Assembly (NCBI GenBank): GCA_963682175.1
Contig: OY821791.1
Span: 15,776,542 to 15,840,541 of the forward strand
DNA from: Triglochin maritima
Lineage: Eukaryota > Streptophyta > Magnoliopsida > Alismatales > Juncaginaceae
Length of the DNA: 64,000 nt
Direction: 5' to 3'
The position numbers and the translations under genes were made by a program. Under the pieces are notes generated by a model, which ran no database searches, was not told the origin of the DNA, and saw only the letters and a list, made by a program, of their open reading frames with translations. Positions 10,440 to 22,810 of the stretch are shown one piece after another (positions within the stretch are counted from its first letter, which is position 1; every line of letters starts with the position of its first letter).

Positions 10440-12497
10440 CTAGAGCTCAACATCTGAATCATGGTCCGAAATGCCCAACTGGTTGTTCCAATCCTCGATG
10501 AGACGATCCCAATATGTACATGCAAGTCTCGTATCCTCAGTCGGCATCCTGTCTCTCTGTCGCAAGAACGGCACCGTATCGCCCTACTCATCCACTGCAT
10601 GTAACATAAAAATTAGCGTACATTAACAATAAAAACAAAATATACATTACAATTACAAATAAAAATAGATAAACTTACCGCATCGGCACATGTCCTATCC
10701 AGTGGTCTCTCCGGTCTCGGAATGATACCGCATACGATAAGTGAATGTGATCACCTACCAAATCACTACAAATAATCTGCATCACAAGTGGAAGGGTCGC
10801 AGCTACGACTCAGATCGTCCAGGTGAAGTCGTCCTACTCTCGGAAATGTCCTCCAAACCAATTCCACGAACGAAACGTTATGCCTGACGTCGTACGTTGT
10901 CGCAATCATAGACCACACTGCATGCTCGGGCGTCGGGATGTCAACTGGGATCACCTGAATGTAACCTAACTGACGTAACACGCGATGAGGTAAATAAGGC
11001 TTTGTGATATCCCTATAACGAATAACGTCCATAAATGTAGTCATCGGCACAGCTACAGCAGGCTCTGGATCATACGACAACCACTCCACCTAAACATTTA
11101 TACGTTAATAATAATAAAGTTGAAATTTAAATAAACGTGAATGATATATACATTATATACCTGCGATGCTGTCATCTGATCTAGCCGTCTATGAATAGAA
11201 AGAAGTCGACCCTCGCTCTTATCCTCGGCCCGGACAGCCCACATACGCGAACGAGGATGACCACGCTCAATAATCTTCCGCTCCCGATGGGGGCAAAAGC
11301 AGGAAAATACTCATAGATCCAAGCCTGCAGCAGTGTAAGATAACCCGTAATCCCAGAACTATCAGCACGAGTCGATATACCCAGCTGGCGATCCAGATAT
11401 GCCAACGTCACCGACCCCAATGAGTACTGACCAATGGTATCTGGCTCCCTCGCCTCCAATAGGTCGCATGGTCTGACTCTGGAACCGTTCTTGTCGACAA
11501 ACAAGATGCAGCCTAGCAGTAAGAAGAGGTAGCCATTCATCTGCGTATCCTCAATCTGTGGTGGTCACCCTCGTCTGCAACAGTCGTCCACAACATCGAT
11601 ACTAACACCACCGCCACTCCAAAATGAGTTATCCCGCCCAAAACCCTCGAGGCTGACACCCAGCAACTTTGATACAAATAACTTCAGCTCAGACATCGGC
11701 GCCTACGCACTGACCATAGGACCATCAACACGAATGTGCAAAATCTGAAAGACGTCATGCAACATGATCGTCATCTGTCCAAACGACAAGTGGAAAATGT
11801 TGGTGTCAGGCTTCCACCACTCAACGAAAGCCGAAATCAACGGCATGTCAATGCAGGAAAACATGTTGTACGGCAAGTGACCCAATCCACTGTCATTAAC
11901 GGTCACCGTCATATCATCAGTCATCATTGAATGCCAAGCCTGCAATGTCGTACAGGCTCTGTACCGATTATGGCACTTCAAAACCTTCCGATCCTCGTCA
12001 TCCCAGATGCGTCTGACGATGTGGCCTCCGAAACTCGAAATGATGATGTCATCTAGAGGACCACCGGGCATCATATCCGTCACGATCCAAGACTCGTCCT
12101 CACCCCTCTTCTTCTTCTTCTGAGCTCGGACGTCTGCAGTGTACAAACTTGAATCACCGGTCACAAACCGGCCACCTCGACCCTTCCTAATGACCCACTC
12201 AGCCAAAGGACTACATTGTCGCCCCCGTCCCCGACCGTACTGCTGTATCGCCTCCTCCTGTGGCTCCAAGCCATACCGGCCCCCATCGTCACTCTCGTCG
12301 TGACTCCTCAACTCATCTAAATCATCCTCGTCGTCAAAAGAATCCTCAGGTGTCTGACAACGACGTAAAAGATCTCTCTCTCTCCTAACTGAAGCAGAAA
12401 TACCCCGTCTACGTGGATGACGAGGACCTGACTCGTCTACTATACTACGTATCGCGCGTAAAGGAATTGATTTCTCTTTTCCTCCATGGTAACCCAA
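10440..12497 (-). pseudogene. Plant mobile domain (MAIN-like) gene remnant, copy 2
   Basis: Minus strand, N to C. 12497-11703 is a 264-codon ORF with a basic start, an acidic linker (DDEDDLDELRSHDESDD), FGGHIVRRIW and the PMD signature (SAFVEWWKPDTNIFHLSFGQ, HDVFQILHIRVDGP). 11540-11181 continues the domain with LLLGCILFVDKNGSRVR, YSLGSVTLAYLDRQLG and ITGYLTLLQAWIYEYFP. 11089-10766 has the next piece (YRDITKPYLPHRVLRQLGY). 10550-10440 has a C-terminal piece ACTYWDRLIEDWNNQLG. The order matches plant MAIN/MAIL proteins, nuclear silencing factors also found inside Mutator-like elements. Stops between the pieces (for example after PMVSA at 11703, and a TGA just before the 11540 piece) are not obvious introns, so I treat it as a pseudogene. 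Copy 1 lies 3 kb away in the same orientation. Confidence 0.8.
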
Positions 12498-12837
12498 TGA
12501 CTATTAATTCAATTTTAAAAATAAAATTTTATGAATGAATTTACTAAAATAATTAAACTAATTATTAACTCAATAATGAATTTATACTAAAATCGTACAC
12601 AACTAATTATTAACTTAATAATCAATTTATTTAGCAATTATCACAAACTATAATCAATAATTCCTTACTAAAATAATTAAACCAATTATTAACTTAATAG
12701 TCAATTTATTTAGTAATTATCAAAATTTATAATCAATAAATGATTTACTAAACTAATGTGATTCATTATTAACATAATATTCAATTAATTCATTATTATC
12801 ACAATTTATAATCATTTTAAATAATTAAAAAAAAGTT
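12498..12837. other. AT-rich spacer
   Basis: Very AT-rich, with loosely repeated AATTATTAACTTAATA-type blocks roughly 50-70 bp apart. No gene. Confidence 0.5.
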
Positions 12838-12960
12838 GGGCGTCTACCGGAGACGCCCCATCGTTCAGGGAGGCGTCTGCCGGAGCCTCCTCCCTGTTGG
12901 GGGAGGCGGCTCCCGTAGACGCCTCCTCTTTTGTTCGAGCGTCTCCCGTGGATGCCCCAC
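12838..12960. repeat. GC-rich inverted-repeat cluster
   Basis: Several copies of GGCGTCTACCGGAGACGCC-like stem motifs (GGCGTCT...AGACGCC) in about 120 bp, directly upstream of the PMD remnant. Probably a promoter-proximal or transposon-terminal structure. Confidence 0.5.
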
Positions 12961-13589
12961 ACTAAAAAAAATTAAAAAAACAAGATAATTTACCATATTT
13001 GAGTAATCTGGGGCGTCCGCTGGTTCTTTTCCTGACCTCGAAGACATTTTTCTGGTGAATATAAGAGTAATACAAAGAGAAGTAGTTTTACGACGATGAA
13101 TAACAGTTCAATTTTAAAATAGTAGTGTCCACTGCTTTTGAACGAAGAGGATACGTACCTCTCCAATTTACCCAAAGGCGAGTTAACCAGGTTGCATAAA
13201 TGGATTCATTTGGAACCGGTGATTCACCCTATCAGTTATTTACATTCTTTTCACCCGGTTGTCATTGATTATCAATGGTGTTTGCAAAACGTTTTTTAAT
13301 CTTTTGTTTAGTTACTCTGATCCGTTTGTATAGTACTCACGAAATGCCGGAATGGTGTGACTCACCGGAGGGTGTTCATTACCATGATCTTTCCTGCAAC
13401 TCGTTGGTGTTTATGAAAAAACTACAAACATATTTTTGAGTATCACGTACCTCCGCAGTCTTGTTTTCTCGGATCATTTAGTCAAGGTCCAGGAGTGTAG
13501 TAAAGTTTCTGATAATGAAAACTGATAGCATACTGCCTTTCTGGTTGAATTAATGAAATGGATGGCAATAATGCAACCCCAAATGACCC

Positions 13590-13597
13590 CGATCCAT
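13590..13597. repeat. Probable 8-bp target duplication, left
   Basis: CGATCCAT here against CAATCCAT at 14016-14023 (7 of 8). Confidence 0.6.
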
Positions 13598-14015
13598 AGG
13601 GTTGTAAATAGATAAGATTTTACCCACAACTTGTCCCGTCTAATGTGGGTAGCAGACAAAAAAATATTACCCGCCAACCCGCATAGCTCGCTTAATAAAC
13701 GGGATGGGTTGCGATTGTCTTGCAACCCACCCCGCATTATCAGCAACTTGCCTAATCAAAATATATTATTAATTTTTATATACCAAAATTATTTTAATGT
13801 TTCAATTTTACCTATAATCATTAACTCACCGTACCAAGTTATTATTCAACACTCACCAAATGTCTAATTTTTCACTCACCACAAATCCAATTTCCAAAAA
13901 ATACAATAAGTGATTACTATTTCTCAACTTTTAATGTTCTTTTATTTTTCTTAGGAAAAATCAACAAAAATTTAAAAAACCCCCATAACCCGCTCCACCC
14001 TGCTTGCACCCCTAC
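13598..14015. mobile_element. hAT-like MITE, 418 bp
   Basis: The ends are AGGGTTGTAAAT and, reversed, GTAGGGGTGCAAGC, an imperfect inverted repeat of hAT type, flanked by a near-perfect 8-bp target duplication. Inside are several AACCCGC/GCGGGTT repeats, as in other small hAT derivatives. No transposase. Confidence 0.65.
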
Positions 14016-14816
14016 CAATCCATGCACAGAAACACAAAACAAAAACAAACTCAACGCTTCACTCTTCACATTCCCCGTGAAGACTATCATAATTCATTCC
14101 ACCATACTTAGTCCACTAAACAACACCATGAAAGAACAAAAAAAGAGCAATAAAATAAAATATATACAACAGCACTGGTTCGTAGGTCGAGAATAAGGGT
14201 TATAAGACCAAACCCCTGAACCTTGACCAAGTCAACAAATTTAAAAACCAAATCAAACTACCAAATTGACTAAAGTTAACCATGCACAACTCAACCCAGT
14301 AACTTCTGATCATGTTACTTGTTAATTCAACTTATCTCCATGTGCAACTTCAATTGTTTTAATTTATAACCATGTGAAGTTTTCACAAACCTGTCCAGAA
14401 AAAACAGAGGGAAGTGAATAGCCCTGCCGGCAACAACTTGTTGTAACCCGTAGGCGATTAGGCATTGCCTATCTAGAATTTTCAAATTAGATATACACAA
14501 CTAAAAATAATGAACTGCTCACCCAAAGTAAGCTAAAATATCAACTTTTCAATCAAAACAAAATTGTTGATGCACCGTAGATCTGCCACAAATCGTAGGA
14601 TGACATCTAGATTTTCATCTTCATTTATTTTCACAATGCCACAAACTAGAGCACAAGGTCGACCGAGTTACTATTTAAAAGAATATCCAAAACAAGAATC
14701 AAGAACTAAAAAAGGTTAACAAAAGTAAAAAAAATCATAGACACTAAACAACAATCTACAAGCATATTCAGATGGCCTTGTTTTATTCATGCTAATAGCC
14801 TCACATTAGGTTGTCA
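14016..14816. other. Unassigned intergenic stretch
   Basis: AT-rich, with no gene or repeat that I can support. Confidence 0.5.
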
Positions 14817-14906
14817 TTGGGATTCTTATTATTTGGATGACGTCCGAAATTCCAGTGGTTTGGTGGCCTTGTTCGGATGTCATCCGAATAACAAGAATCC
14901 GAGCTT
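14817..14906. repeat. Short foldback (hairpin)
   Basis: The arm at about 14819-14847 (starting GGGATTCTTATTATTTGG) pairs with the arm at about 14876-14904 with only a few mismatches, around a loop of about 28 bases. In RNA it would form a stem of about 29 bp. Confidence 0.65.
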
Positions 14907-15381
14907 AATTTAGTAAGATCCAGATAAATCCGAATTTGAATTTGACGAATTCAAATTCAAACTATAGAAATTAATATTAGTTCGGATCCAAATTTGGATG
15001 CTAATATAAAGTTCGGATACGGATGCTGATACAGGTGAATCCAATTTTCAACTTTCAAAAACAACCTACAAGCAAGAGATTCACCCACACACCGCCAACC
15101 AAGACTAGAAAACCAAAACCAAAACCAAAACCAAACAAGTGCATTGCAAACAAGACATTCCTTCCATTTACCAAACTTCGTTTCACACTACCAAACCGCA
15201 AAATCAAAACTAAATTCCATCAACATTCAAAAAGCACATTACAAACAACACTTTCACACCATCAACCATACTTCATCTCACACCATGAAACCACAAAATC
15301 AAAACCAAACTCATAAAAAATCAACACTCCCATTCCATCTACCACAGTTTCATTTCACACCACAGAACCAAAACCACAAAA
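14907..15381. other. CA-rich spacer
   Basis: Low-complexity AC/CAAA-rich plus strand (AACCAAAACC repeats). The ORFs in it look compositional. It lies just downstream of the EVE fragment. Confidence 0.5.
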
Positions 15382-15744
15382 TCACTTACCACCACCACCA
15401 ACATCCTCAAACCCACCGCCCATCTCCCAGACCTTCTTCTCCACCTCCACAACCGCCAACCTACTCTGCTTCAGCAACCTCCACCCCCTCAAAGCCTCCA
15501 CCCTCCTCATCTCCCCCACCGTCCTTACCTCCACGTCCCTCTCCCCCTCCGTCGCCTCCTTCTCCACCTCCACCACCCCCACCACAGCCCGCTCCTTCCC
15601 CGTGTGGTAGAAGAAGCACAGATCCCCCGCCCGCATCGAGCGGGGGTTCGACTTCACTTGCGGGTTCCGGACGCCGTCCCAGGTGGTCGTGGTGGCCGGC
15701 CTCTGGTCGGACCAGGACCTCAAAGAAAAATTTGTACATACCAC
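15382..15744 (-). pseudogene. EVE-domain (THYN1-like) protein, C-terminal exon or fragment
   Basis: Minus strand, about 120 codons, TGA stop at the low end. It contains the EVE/PUA-like signature: WSDQRP, TWDGVRNPQ, SMRAGDLCFFYHTG, VVGVVEVEKE, then GEMRR, LRGWRLLKQSRLAVVEVEKKVWE and a glycine-rich tail. EVE-fold proteins such as thymocyte nuclear protein 1 bind modified bases in nucleic acid. The family start (a YWLLKTEPGEW-type segment) is not found in the 1 kb upstream. The TTTTCTTTGAG just before the domain could be a splice acceptor, or the gene is 5'-truncated. The long Pro/Ser-rich ORF on the other strand is a shadow of this GC-rich exon. Confidence 0.7.
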
Positions 15745-16952
15745 AGAGTTCGATGAAAATCGGACATGAATTCCTTAAAGTGCACAAACAACCTCCCTCC
15801 ACGAAGTCAAATGGAATATTGTTTCATTTCTGTTGGTTTCCATGGAATCTCCTCTTTAGTTTTTACAAGAAAAAGAAAAAAACTTTTTTTGAAATATTAA
15901 AATAAAAAATAAGAAAATGTAAGAATGTAAAACAATCTCCAGACATTCCACATAGAACACTAGAATTTTCTTCTTCTAAATACTAAGTTCCCCATGGATA
16001 GAAATCAGAACTAATACTTGAAGCCAGTTTCGAGTGCATGAAACGATAATTTAAATACCGATTTTTAATGTAGAATTCGGTAATAGTGATTATCATATGT
16101 ACACGCAACCAACAAAAAGAAATTTTCAGGGCTACTTTTTGATTTTCATGATTAGTACGTAGCAAATGGTCTCAACTACACTTTAGTACGCATTTTTTTC
16201 TTTTAATATTTCAAAAACAATTTTTTTAAAATAACTATGATTATGAAGAATAAAATATTACAAATCAAAAGTATATATGCGGTAATTGTCATATACAAAA
16301 CTGGTAGGTGTAATGTTTTATGAAGCGAAAATTGTAGTACCGTTACGTTTTCTTAATTGTAGGCTAATGTTACATGTGTACATTCCCCAGGCCACCGTTA
16401 ACAGCGCCCGGGTACTTTTTCGGTGCTCGATTTTCTCTTTCTGTCATATCAACTTCTCTCTCTACCATGTCATACCAACTCATATACCCTCAAATTTCAC
16501 TTAACCATGCCCAGAAATAGCTCAGACGCCCTATATTCTCTCCCCTCCACGTCATCTGGAGATCAATTCTCGGTAAAAAAAATAAAAAAATTAAAATTAT
16601 TTTAAAAAATAAACAAATAAAAACATATTTACAAAAAGCAAAATAGGAAAAATAATTTAAAATAATTTTTAACAAATAAAATCAACGAATGGGGGGGGGG
16701 ACATGTGCCCCCACCCAACCTATGCCCTTCTCTCGGGAAGGAGGGAGGGAGAACGTGACAACCTGTGGAGGACGTGGACCTGGATGTCCGGGCCACGCCC
16801 TCCTGTTAAGGATGGTCTCACAATCCTTATTGTACTCGTCAATTACAACATTACATTGTTCTACTCAAGAAGAATTCCTGTAATTGCAAAATCAAAAGTG
16901 TGTTTGGTCTTCCAAACCGTACAACATGATGCAAACTCCACTTTAATAAGGT
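15745..16952. other. Unassigned stretch with a G10 tract
   Basis: AT-rich. A run of ten G at 16690-16699 followed by ACATGTGCCCCC makes a small inverted repeat, similar to the one at 9588. No gene recognised; the first exon of the EVE gene was looked for here and not found. Confidence 0.45.
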
Positions 16953-19340
16953 GTTTTTTTTGACAAAAATGGTTGATTGTATTAAATAGAATATAGTTAA
17001 GCATGTTATAAACATAACACTCTTAGCAAAGTACAAAATTCCCACGAAGTGGGTAAGAAGCCTGAGTTTTAAGAACATCCCTTACAACATCCAAACAGAG
17101 GATCTAGACCCTCAAAGACCAGTAAGAAAAGAATATAACGGCTAACAAGACGAGCATTAAGAGCTCTCATTCTTCTAAAACTCGTTGGTTGTAGGAGCAT
17201 CGAGCGGAGGTGGGAGCATGCCAAAATCTTCATAGTAGTGCATCCGTTCGCCACTCCCTAGCTCTTGATTTCGCTTCCTCCAACCGCTCTTGGGCCTCTT
17301 CCTCGATTGCAGCCAACTTATGGATTTCCACAACCTCCTTGGAAGATGGATCCACCAAATCTACCACCCTATGCCTCACCATAGTTGGTGGGGATGGTTG
17401 GACCATAAGAGGAACTAGTGACATTATCTGTTGGTTTGGTTGTGTAGCCGTTGTTGTATGTTAGCACCGGGATGACCATAGCCCTAGCTCGATTTTGAGC
17501 TTCATGTTGTAGAGTCTTGTCACTTCTTTTTTGAGTGACCTTGTCCAAGAAGTTAGAAGATCGAAATAATTATTCATAAGATGATTAAAAGATGATGCAT
17601 GGCCACAGAATACACGATTATTACGTTCCAACCAAATACTCCAAAAGAAAGTGTTAATTAAGCACTTCCAAGAGTCGTAATCTAAATCAAGTCGATTCTG
17701 AATACACTCCCAGAATTCATAATTGATACCTAGTTGGATGTTTAGATCTAATTGAGCACTTAACCTCCAAAAGTGACTAACATAGTCACAGTATAAAAAA
17801 GGTGATCAATCGACTCATTTGCAAGGCCACACATTGGATAGGTTTGACAAATTGGTACTTTTTTCCTTATCATGTTAGCACGAGTACGAAGTCTTTCTCA
17901 TTTAGTAGCCACACAAAAGTTTGAACTTTCGGTGGGCATTTTGCTTTCCAGATTTGCTTCACTAGGGGATATCTCGTGCTTTCGTCTGTTAAGATCTTAT
18001 ACATGTTTCGTACTGTGTACTCGCCTTTTTTAGTAGGCTTCTAAGTTCTTTTGTCTTGGATAGGAGTTGGTGTGTATGATATATATGTCGAGTATAGTCT
18101 AAGCATTTGGCTATCCTATATGTGACCATGGAACCAGACTTTTGCCCAATTTGTTTGGAAAGGGTTCCCACCCCACATTTTCTCTAATGATATCCATTGA
18201 TGCCTAGCTTTGTTATATATGTCTGGTCATTGCGCTTTTAATGGGCAATCACTAAGCCAGTGGTCATGTCAAAACAAGGTATTTTCACCGTTTCCAACAT
18301 TGATATGGCTATATTTTGCAAAGTATTGGAATGTATGCAATCAGATCTTCCAAAAATGTGAAATATTTCTTCGTAGATACGGAAGTATTTCAAGCTTGGA
18401 TCTTTGATTTTGATATTTATTTCTTAAAATTTCTTGGCACAATTGTTGGCACCCTGAAAGAAGATCCCAAAGTTTTTTCAACCTTAAATTGAGGTCATGT
18501 TTTTCCAAGTTGAGGATGCCAAGGCCTCCCAACTTTTTGTTCTACAAACTCTATCCCAACATACTAGATTTTTAACTGGTGATTTTCTCGCAGTGTTGTT
18601 CCAAAGATTTTGCTTTGGATATTTTCCATTTTTTTGATGACTCCTTTTGGAGTATGTGAGCAACAGCTTAGAACGTATGACGTTATTGGTGTAAACACCA
18701 TATTTATCATTGTAATACACCCTGCCATCAAAAAGCCTTTTGTTTGCCATCTTCCAATTTTACTCCTCAGGTTTTCATCAACGTTGCACTTAGGCTTTGA
18801 AGTTTCTCGTAGAAAAACCCATCCTAAGGTGCTGCTAAATGGAAGGATCTTATCAACGTCAAATCAAAAAAATTGTTAAGAATAGGAGTCATAGGCTACT
18901 TGGTCCTCTAGCAGGAGATAACAGAATTCCCAAATATTTGAATCGGGTAATGGTGTCTTTGTCACACTCCAATATCTTTTGGAAGTGGGTTAAGGTGTCA
19001 AGATGAATATGCGTTCCACTGATGCATGATTTCCCAAATTTTATCTTTAAACCTGATATTGATTAAAAAGTAATCAGGATTCGAATGTGGACGTATTTTG
19101 CTCATCTGGTTTAAAATAATATAATGTCATCTGCATGTTCATAATCTGAAGATTTTCTTTGCCCAATATTGTCCCTCAAATAGTGTTGTTGTTCATACGC
19201 AAACGTAGCATATGCCCCCATGAAGTTTGCAACAACCAGGAAGAGCAAAGAGGAGAGAGGGTCTTCTTGACGTAGGCCATTTTGGCTTGAGAAGTATCCC
19301 TCTAGTTGTTTGTTGCATTGTTAATCATAGGGGTTAATTG
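16953..19340 (-). mobile_element. 5'-truncated LINE (L1-type) remnant
   Basis: Minus strand. The reading starts inside the RT domain near 19340 (NGLRQEDPLSSLLFLVV, then the catalytic motif as HADD in place of FADD). Next come GGLGILNLEKHDLNLRLKKLW and FWKI (18341-18532), then a zinc-binding RVT region (PMCGLANESIDHLF, CDYVSHFW, near 17830), FFWSIWLERNNRVF (near 17600) and a helical C-terminus (17230-17424). It ends near a short A-tract on the minus strand (16953-16960). Many frameshifts and stops are present. LINE RT drives target-primed reverse transcription; this copy is dead. Confidence 0.8.
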
Positions 19341-20317
19341 CTTGCATGACATTACCAAATATTGTAATTCTCAACGCTCACCACTTCACACCTATTTGCT
19401 TATATGTCATCCCAAAATACACATACTATATGCAATGTCATTATAGTTTCGAAAATGTCACTCCATTAGTCATCGTTCGTTTCCTCTGGCCTGTTAGTAT
19501 TTGCCACGTGGAGTAACATCATTGGTTTGTTTAAGTATTAAGGTGCATAGTTATGTTTAGTTGATAATCATACTCAATTAAGATTAATTAATCTAAACCC
19601 TAAATTACACCTCTCATTTCCAAAGCTAAGGAAAACCCCCTCACTCGTCAAACACTGTATCCCCCCCCCCCCCCCCAAATTCCTAACCCCTAAAATCCCT
19701 AAACTCAGTCGGGGTTCCCGAATTCGCCATTCTCGCTGGTCACATTCAATCTTGCTAGCTACATTCAATCTCGCTGACCACATTCTCTAGAGTGGTTGGG
19801 AAACTGTTCTTGAAGGAGGCGATCAACTTAAAAGTGTCCACTCAGAGACTCTACATTCCTAAAGTGCAAAATCAAAAGGTGCGTCAATTTTTTCGCCGAT
19901 GCATGTGGATTTGTGGGTTTTTTGTTGTGTCAGTGGGGGTTTTCTTGGCTTGCATGTTGTGATTCCTAGGGTCTATGGCGTCGATTTGAATTCTGGAGTT
20001 TAGGGTATGCGTAGTTGTTTTTATTTTGTATGCATGTTTTTATTCTTGAGAGTATATTATCTGTGGTTGGGATTTGGTTGTTATTGTTGCTATTATATTG
20101 TCTGTTGTCATTCTTGCGATTATAATGTAAATGCTACATTTTGTGTGACTGTTTAGATAATGATGACATTTACATGATATTGGATATTTGTATACTAGAG
20201 TCTTTTAGTTATTTCATGGTTTTTGTGCATGATTTGTAGATATATTGGTTGTTTGTAGGCGTGATTTGTGTTATTTCATTAAACAAGATTTTGTTGTTAT
20301 TTCCTTGTTGCAGTAAA
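19341..20317 (+). other. Upstream region of the MULE transposase gene
   Basis: Contains a C16 run (19661-19676) and, at 20301-20313, TTCCTTGTTGCAG just before the ATG, which looks like a splice acceptor of an intron in the 5' untranslated region. Terminal inverted repeats of the MULE were not found with confidence. Confidence 0.45.
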
Positions 20318-20740
20318 ATGCCTCCACGACACCACTTTATGTATTTATAGAAGTGGGAAATGGGTCACTAGGATGGGTGGGGTATTCCCTCAAAAAGTTT
20401 AGGAAGTGGATCGAGTTTCAGTTATTGATCATGAGTTGAACTATGAAGTTCTTAGGTCCCGTATTTCAAGTAACATGAGGTGGTGGTTAGATGACTTTGA
20501 GTTTCACCTATTAGGTTCTGGGGAAAGTGAGGTTTGAGTTTAAGAGTGTTAAATGTCATAATGATGTATTTGAGGCCATTAGTTACCCAAACATAAACAA
20601 AGAATTGGAGATCTATGTCAGTGGTGATGTCCCAACCATCCTAATCAACATTGTCTTCCCTGAACCTCCATCACCCACTTCTAAGCTCACAACAACCCCG
20701 AACTTCGTCCCTTCTCCAAAAACTAAGGTAGACCTTAACT

Positions 20741-20766
20741 CCCCCCCCCCCCCCCCCCCCCCCCCC
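20741..20766 (+). repeat. C26 homopolymer
   Basis: Twenty-six consecutive C inside the MULE N-terminal reading frame, giving a proline run. Prone to length change and sequencing error. Confidence 0.9.
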
Positions 20767-22810
20767 ACAGAAGAAAAGTTTGTGCATAAAAGACCCCAAA
20801 AAAGAAGAGACAAATTAAGCAGGATAGGTGTATGAGTAGTGTAGACCCTTCCACCAAATCAAGAAATACAAATTCATTTCACATTAAAACGCCCAATAAA
20901 GAGGGTTTTTCTTGGGTTCCTTTCATCCCACCACCTAGCACTAAGGCACCTGATCATCCTAAGTTTACACCTCCCGTAAATAAGGCTGATAGTGGAGGAG
21001 ATCAATCAGATGAAGATCTTCATACTCCTTAGGATCAGATGAGGAAGAGTATGACCCTAAAGGAGAGGATAGAAGGGAAGATGAAAATTCAAATATTATG
21101 ATCAAGGAGGACTTAGATGTTGTGGTGAAGGGAGATGGGCCCAGTTCAGTGGAGATGGATTTATTGAAACCAGATTTCCGTATAGGCAAGAAGTTTGCTA
21201 ACAGACAATTATTAAAATTTTCACTTAGGAAGTACTCAGTTCTGAAGGAGAGTGCAATAAAGGTCTACAAAAGTGATTCAACCAGAGTAATAACAATTTG
21301 TGAGGACAAGAAATGCAAGTAGATCAGAGTTGACACAAGAAATCCTGGTTATGCTATAAAACTAGAAGTGAATTCAGATGACAAGTTCCTCGGGTGCTTT
21401 GTCCTCTTGGCTGCGTGTAGGATTGAGTTTTTGCAAGGATGTAGACTTGTCACAGTGTTACATGGTTGTCAATTGAAAAACAAGTATACAAGGGTGCTTG
21501 TTTGGCAGAAGTCAGTATTGATGGAAATATTGGCAGTGGTCTTGTGGTCTACTGAAGGAGGTAATTGGGAGTACCAAGACTGGTCTTGCTTAATTATAGA
21601 TGTAAGGGATTTGTGGGAGCAATTGCACAAAACTTTGCTCAGTGTGAGCACAAAACTTGCATGAGACACATACAAAATTTTCAGAAGAAAGTTTGGATGG
21701 GACAACTTGATTGATATTGTTTGGGGAGCTACCATAGCATATATAGAATAAGAATTCACTACGTTGATGGGGGGCTTGTAGTTTTCCATCAATGAGTCAT
21801 GTAAGTGGTGGAAGAATGTGGAGTGCAAAGATAAATGATGGAGTAGATCCCGATATAGAGTGACAACAAAGTGTGAAAGTGTTACTAATCACATCTTAGA
21901 ATCATTCAATTATTGGATCTCTAATCCAAGACATAAGGGAGCTTTGTTATTTGTTGACACCTTGAGACAAAATAATGAAGTTTTTTTATGAGAGAGAAAC
22001 CAAGTCTAGTGGATGGGAAGATGTTATGGTTCCATATGCTAGGAAATGGATAACCAAGAAGTCAAGAGCTCTAGGTGGATATGTGTGACCAGATCATCTG
22101 ATGTCAGAGCTGAAGTGGATATTCCAACTAGAAGATGCATTGTGGAGTTAGATGTGAGGGCTTGCACATGTAGGAAGTGACAACTAATTGGGCTCCCATA
22201 TAACCATGCAACAACCTTTATAGGCATAATTACGAGGGCAATTTGGGAAAGTTATGGCCATCCATTTTACTACACAGATAGGTATATGCTAGCTTAGGAT
22301 GGGAGCATATCACCACTTCTAGACATTACTCAATGGAAGTGCATGGTGCCTAGCATCATAGTGAAACCACCAGATGTTGTTAGGCCACCTGGCAGGCCTA
22401 GGAAGAAGTGGATGTGACCTGATGATGAGCCAAACAGAATAAGGAGGACACATAGATGCAAGAGGTGCAAAATATTGGTCATCAAACCAGAACATGTAAG
22501 GAGCACATTCAAAGTACACAACAGTCAAGTACTAAGTATAACCACCTTTATATGTTAAGTAGTAATTTCCATACCATTTTATTATTTTGCAATTGTAGTA
22601 TTGTTTAACTCTATAAACTTTCTTGGTCATGCACCTCCCACCCAAAAGTCTTCGAAATCCAACATGGAGAGTGGCAAGTTAAAGAAGGGAAGGTAAGTGA
22701 AGTTATTTATATGATTTTGTTCATATGAGTGGGTTGTATTACATCATGATGTCATTCATGTATTTGTAGGTCTAAATCACCACCACCAAATGCACCACTT
22801 TAAATGATTG

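Noticed and set aside
15144..15905. Plus-strand Pro/Ser-rich 253-codon ORF (extensin-like)
   Set aside because: Antisense shadow of the EVE-domain exon; the minus strand carries recognisable conserved motifs.
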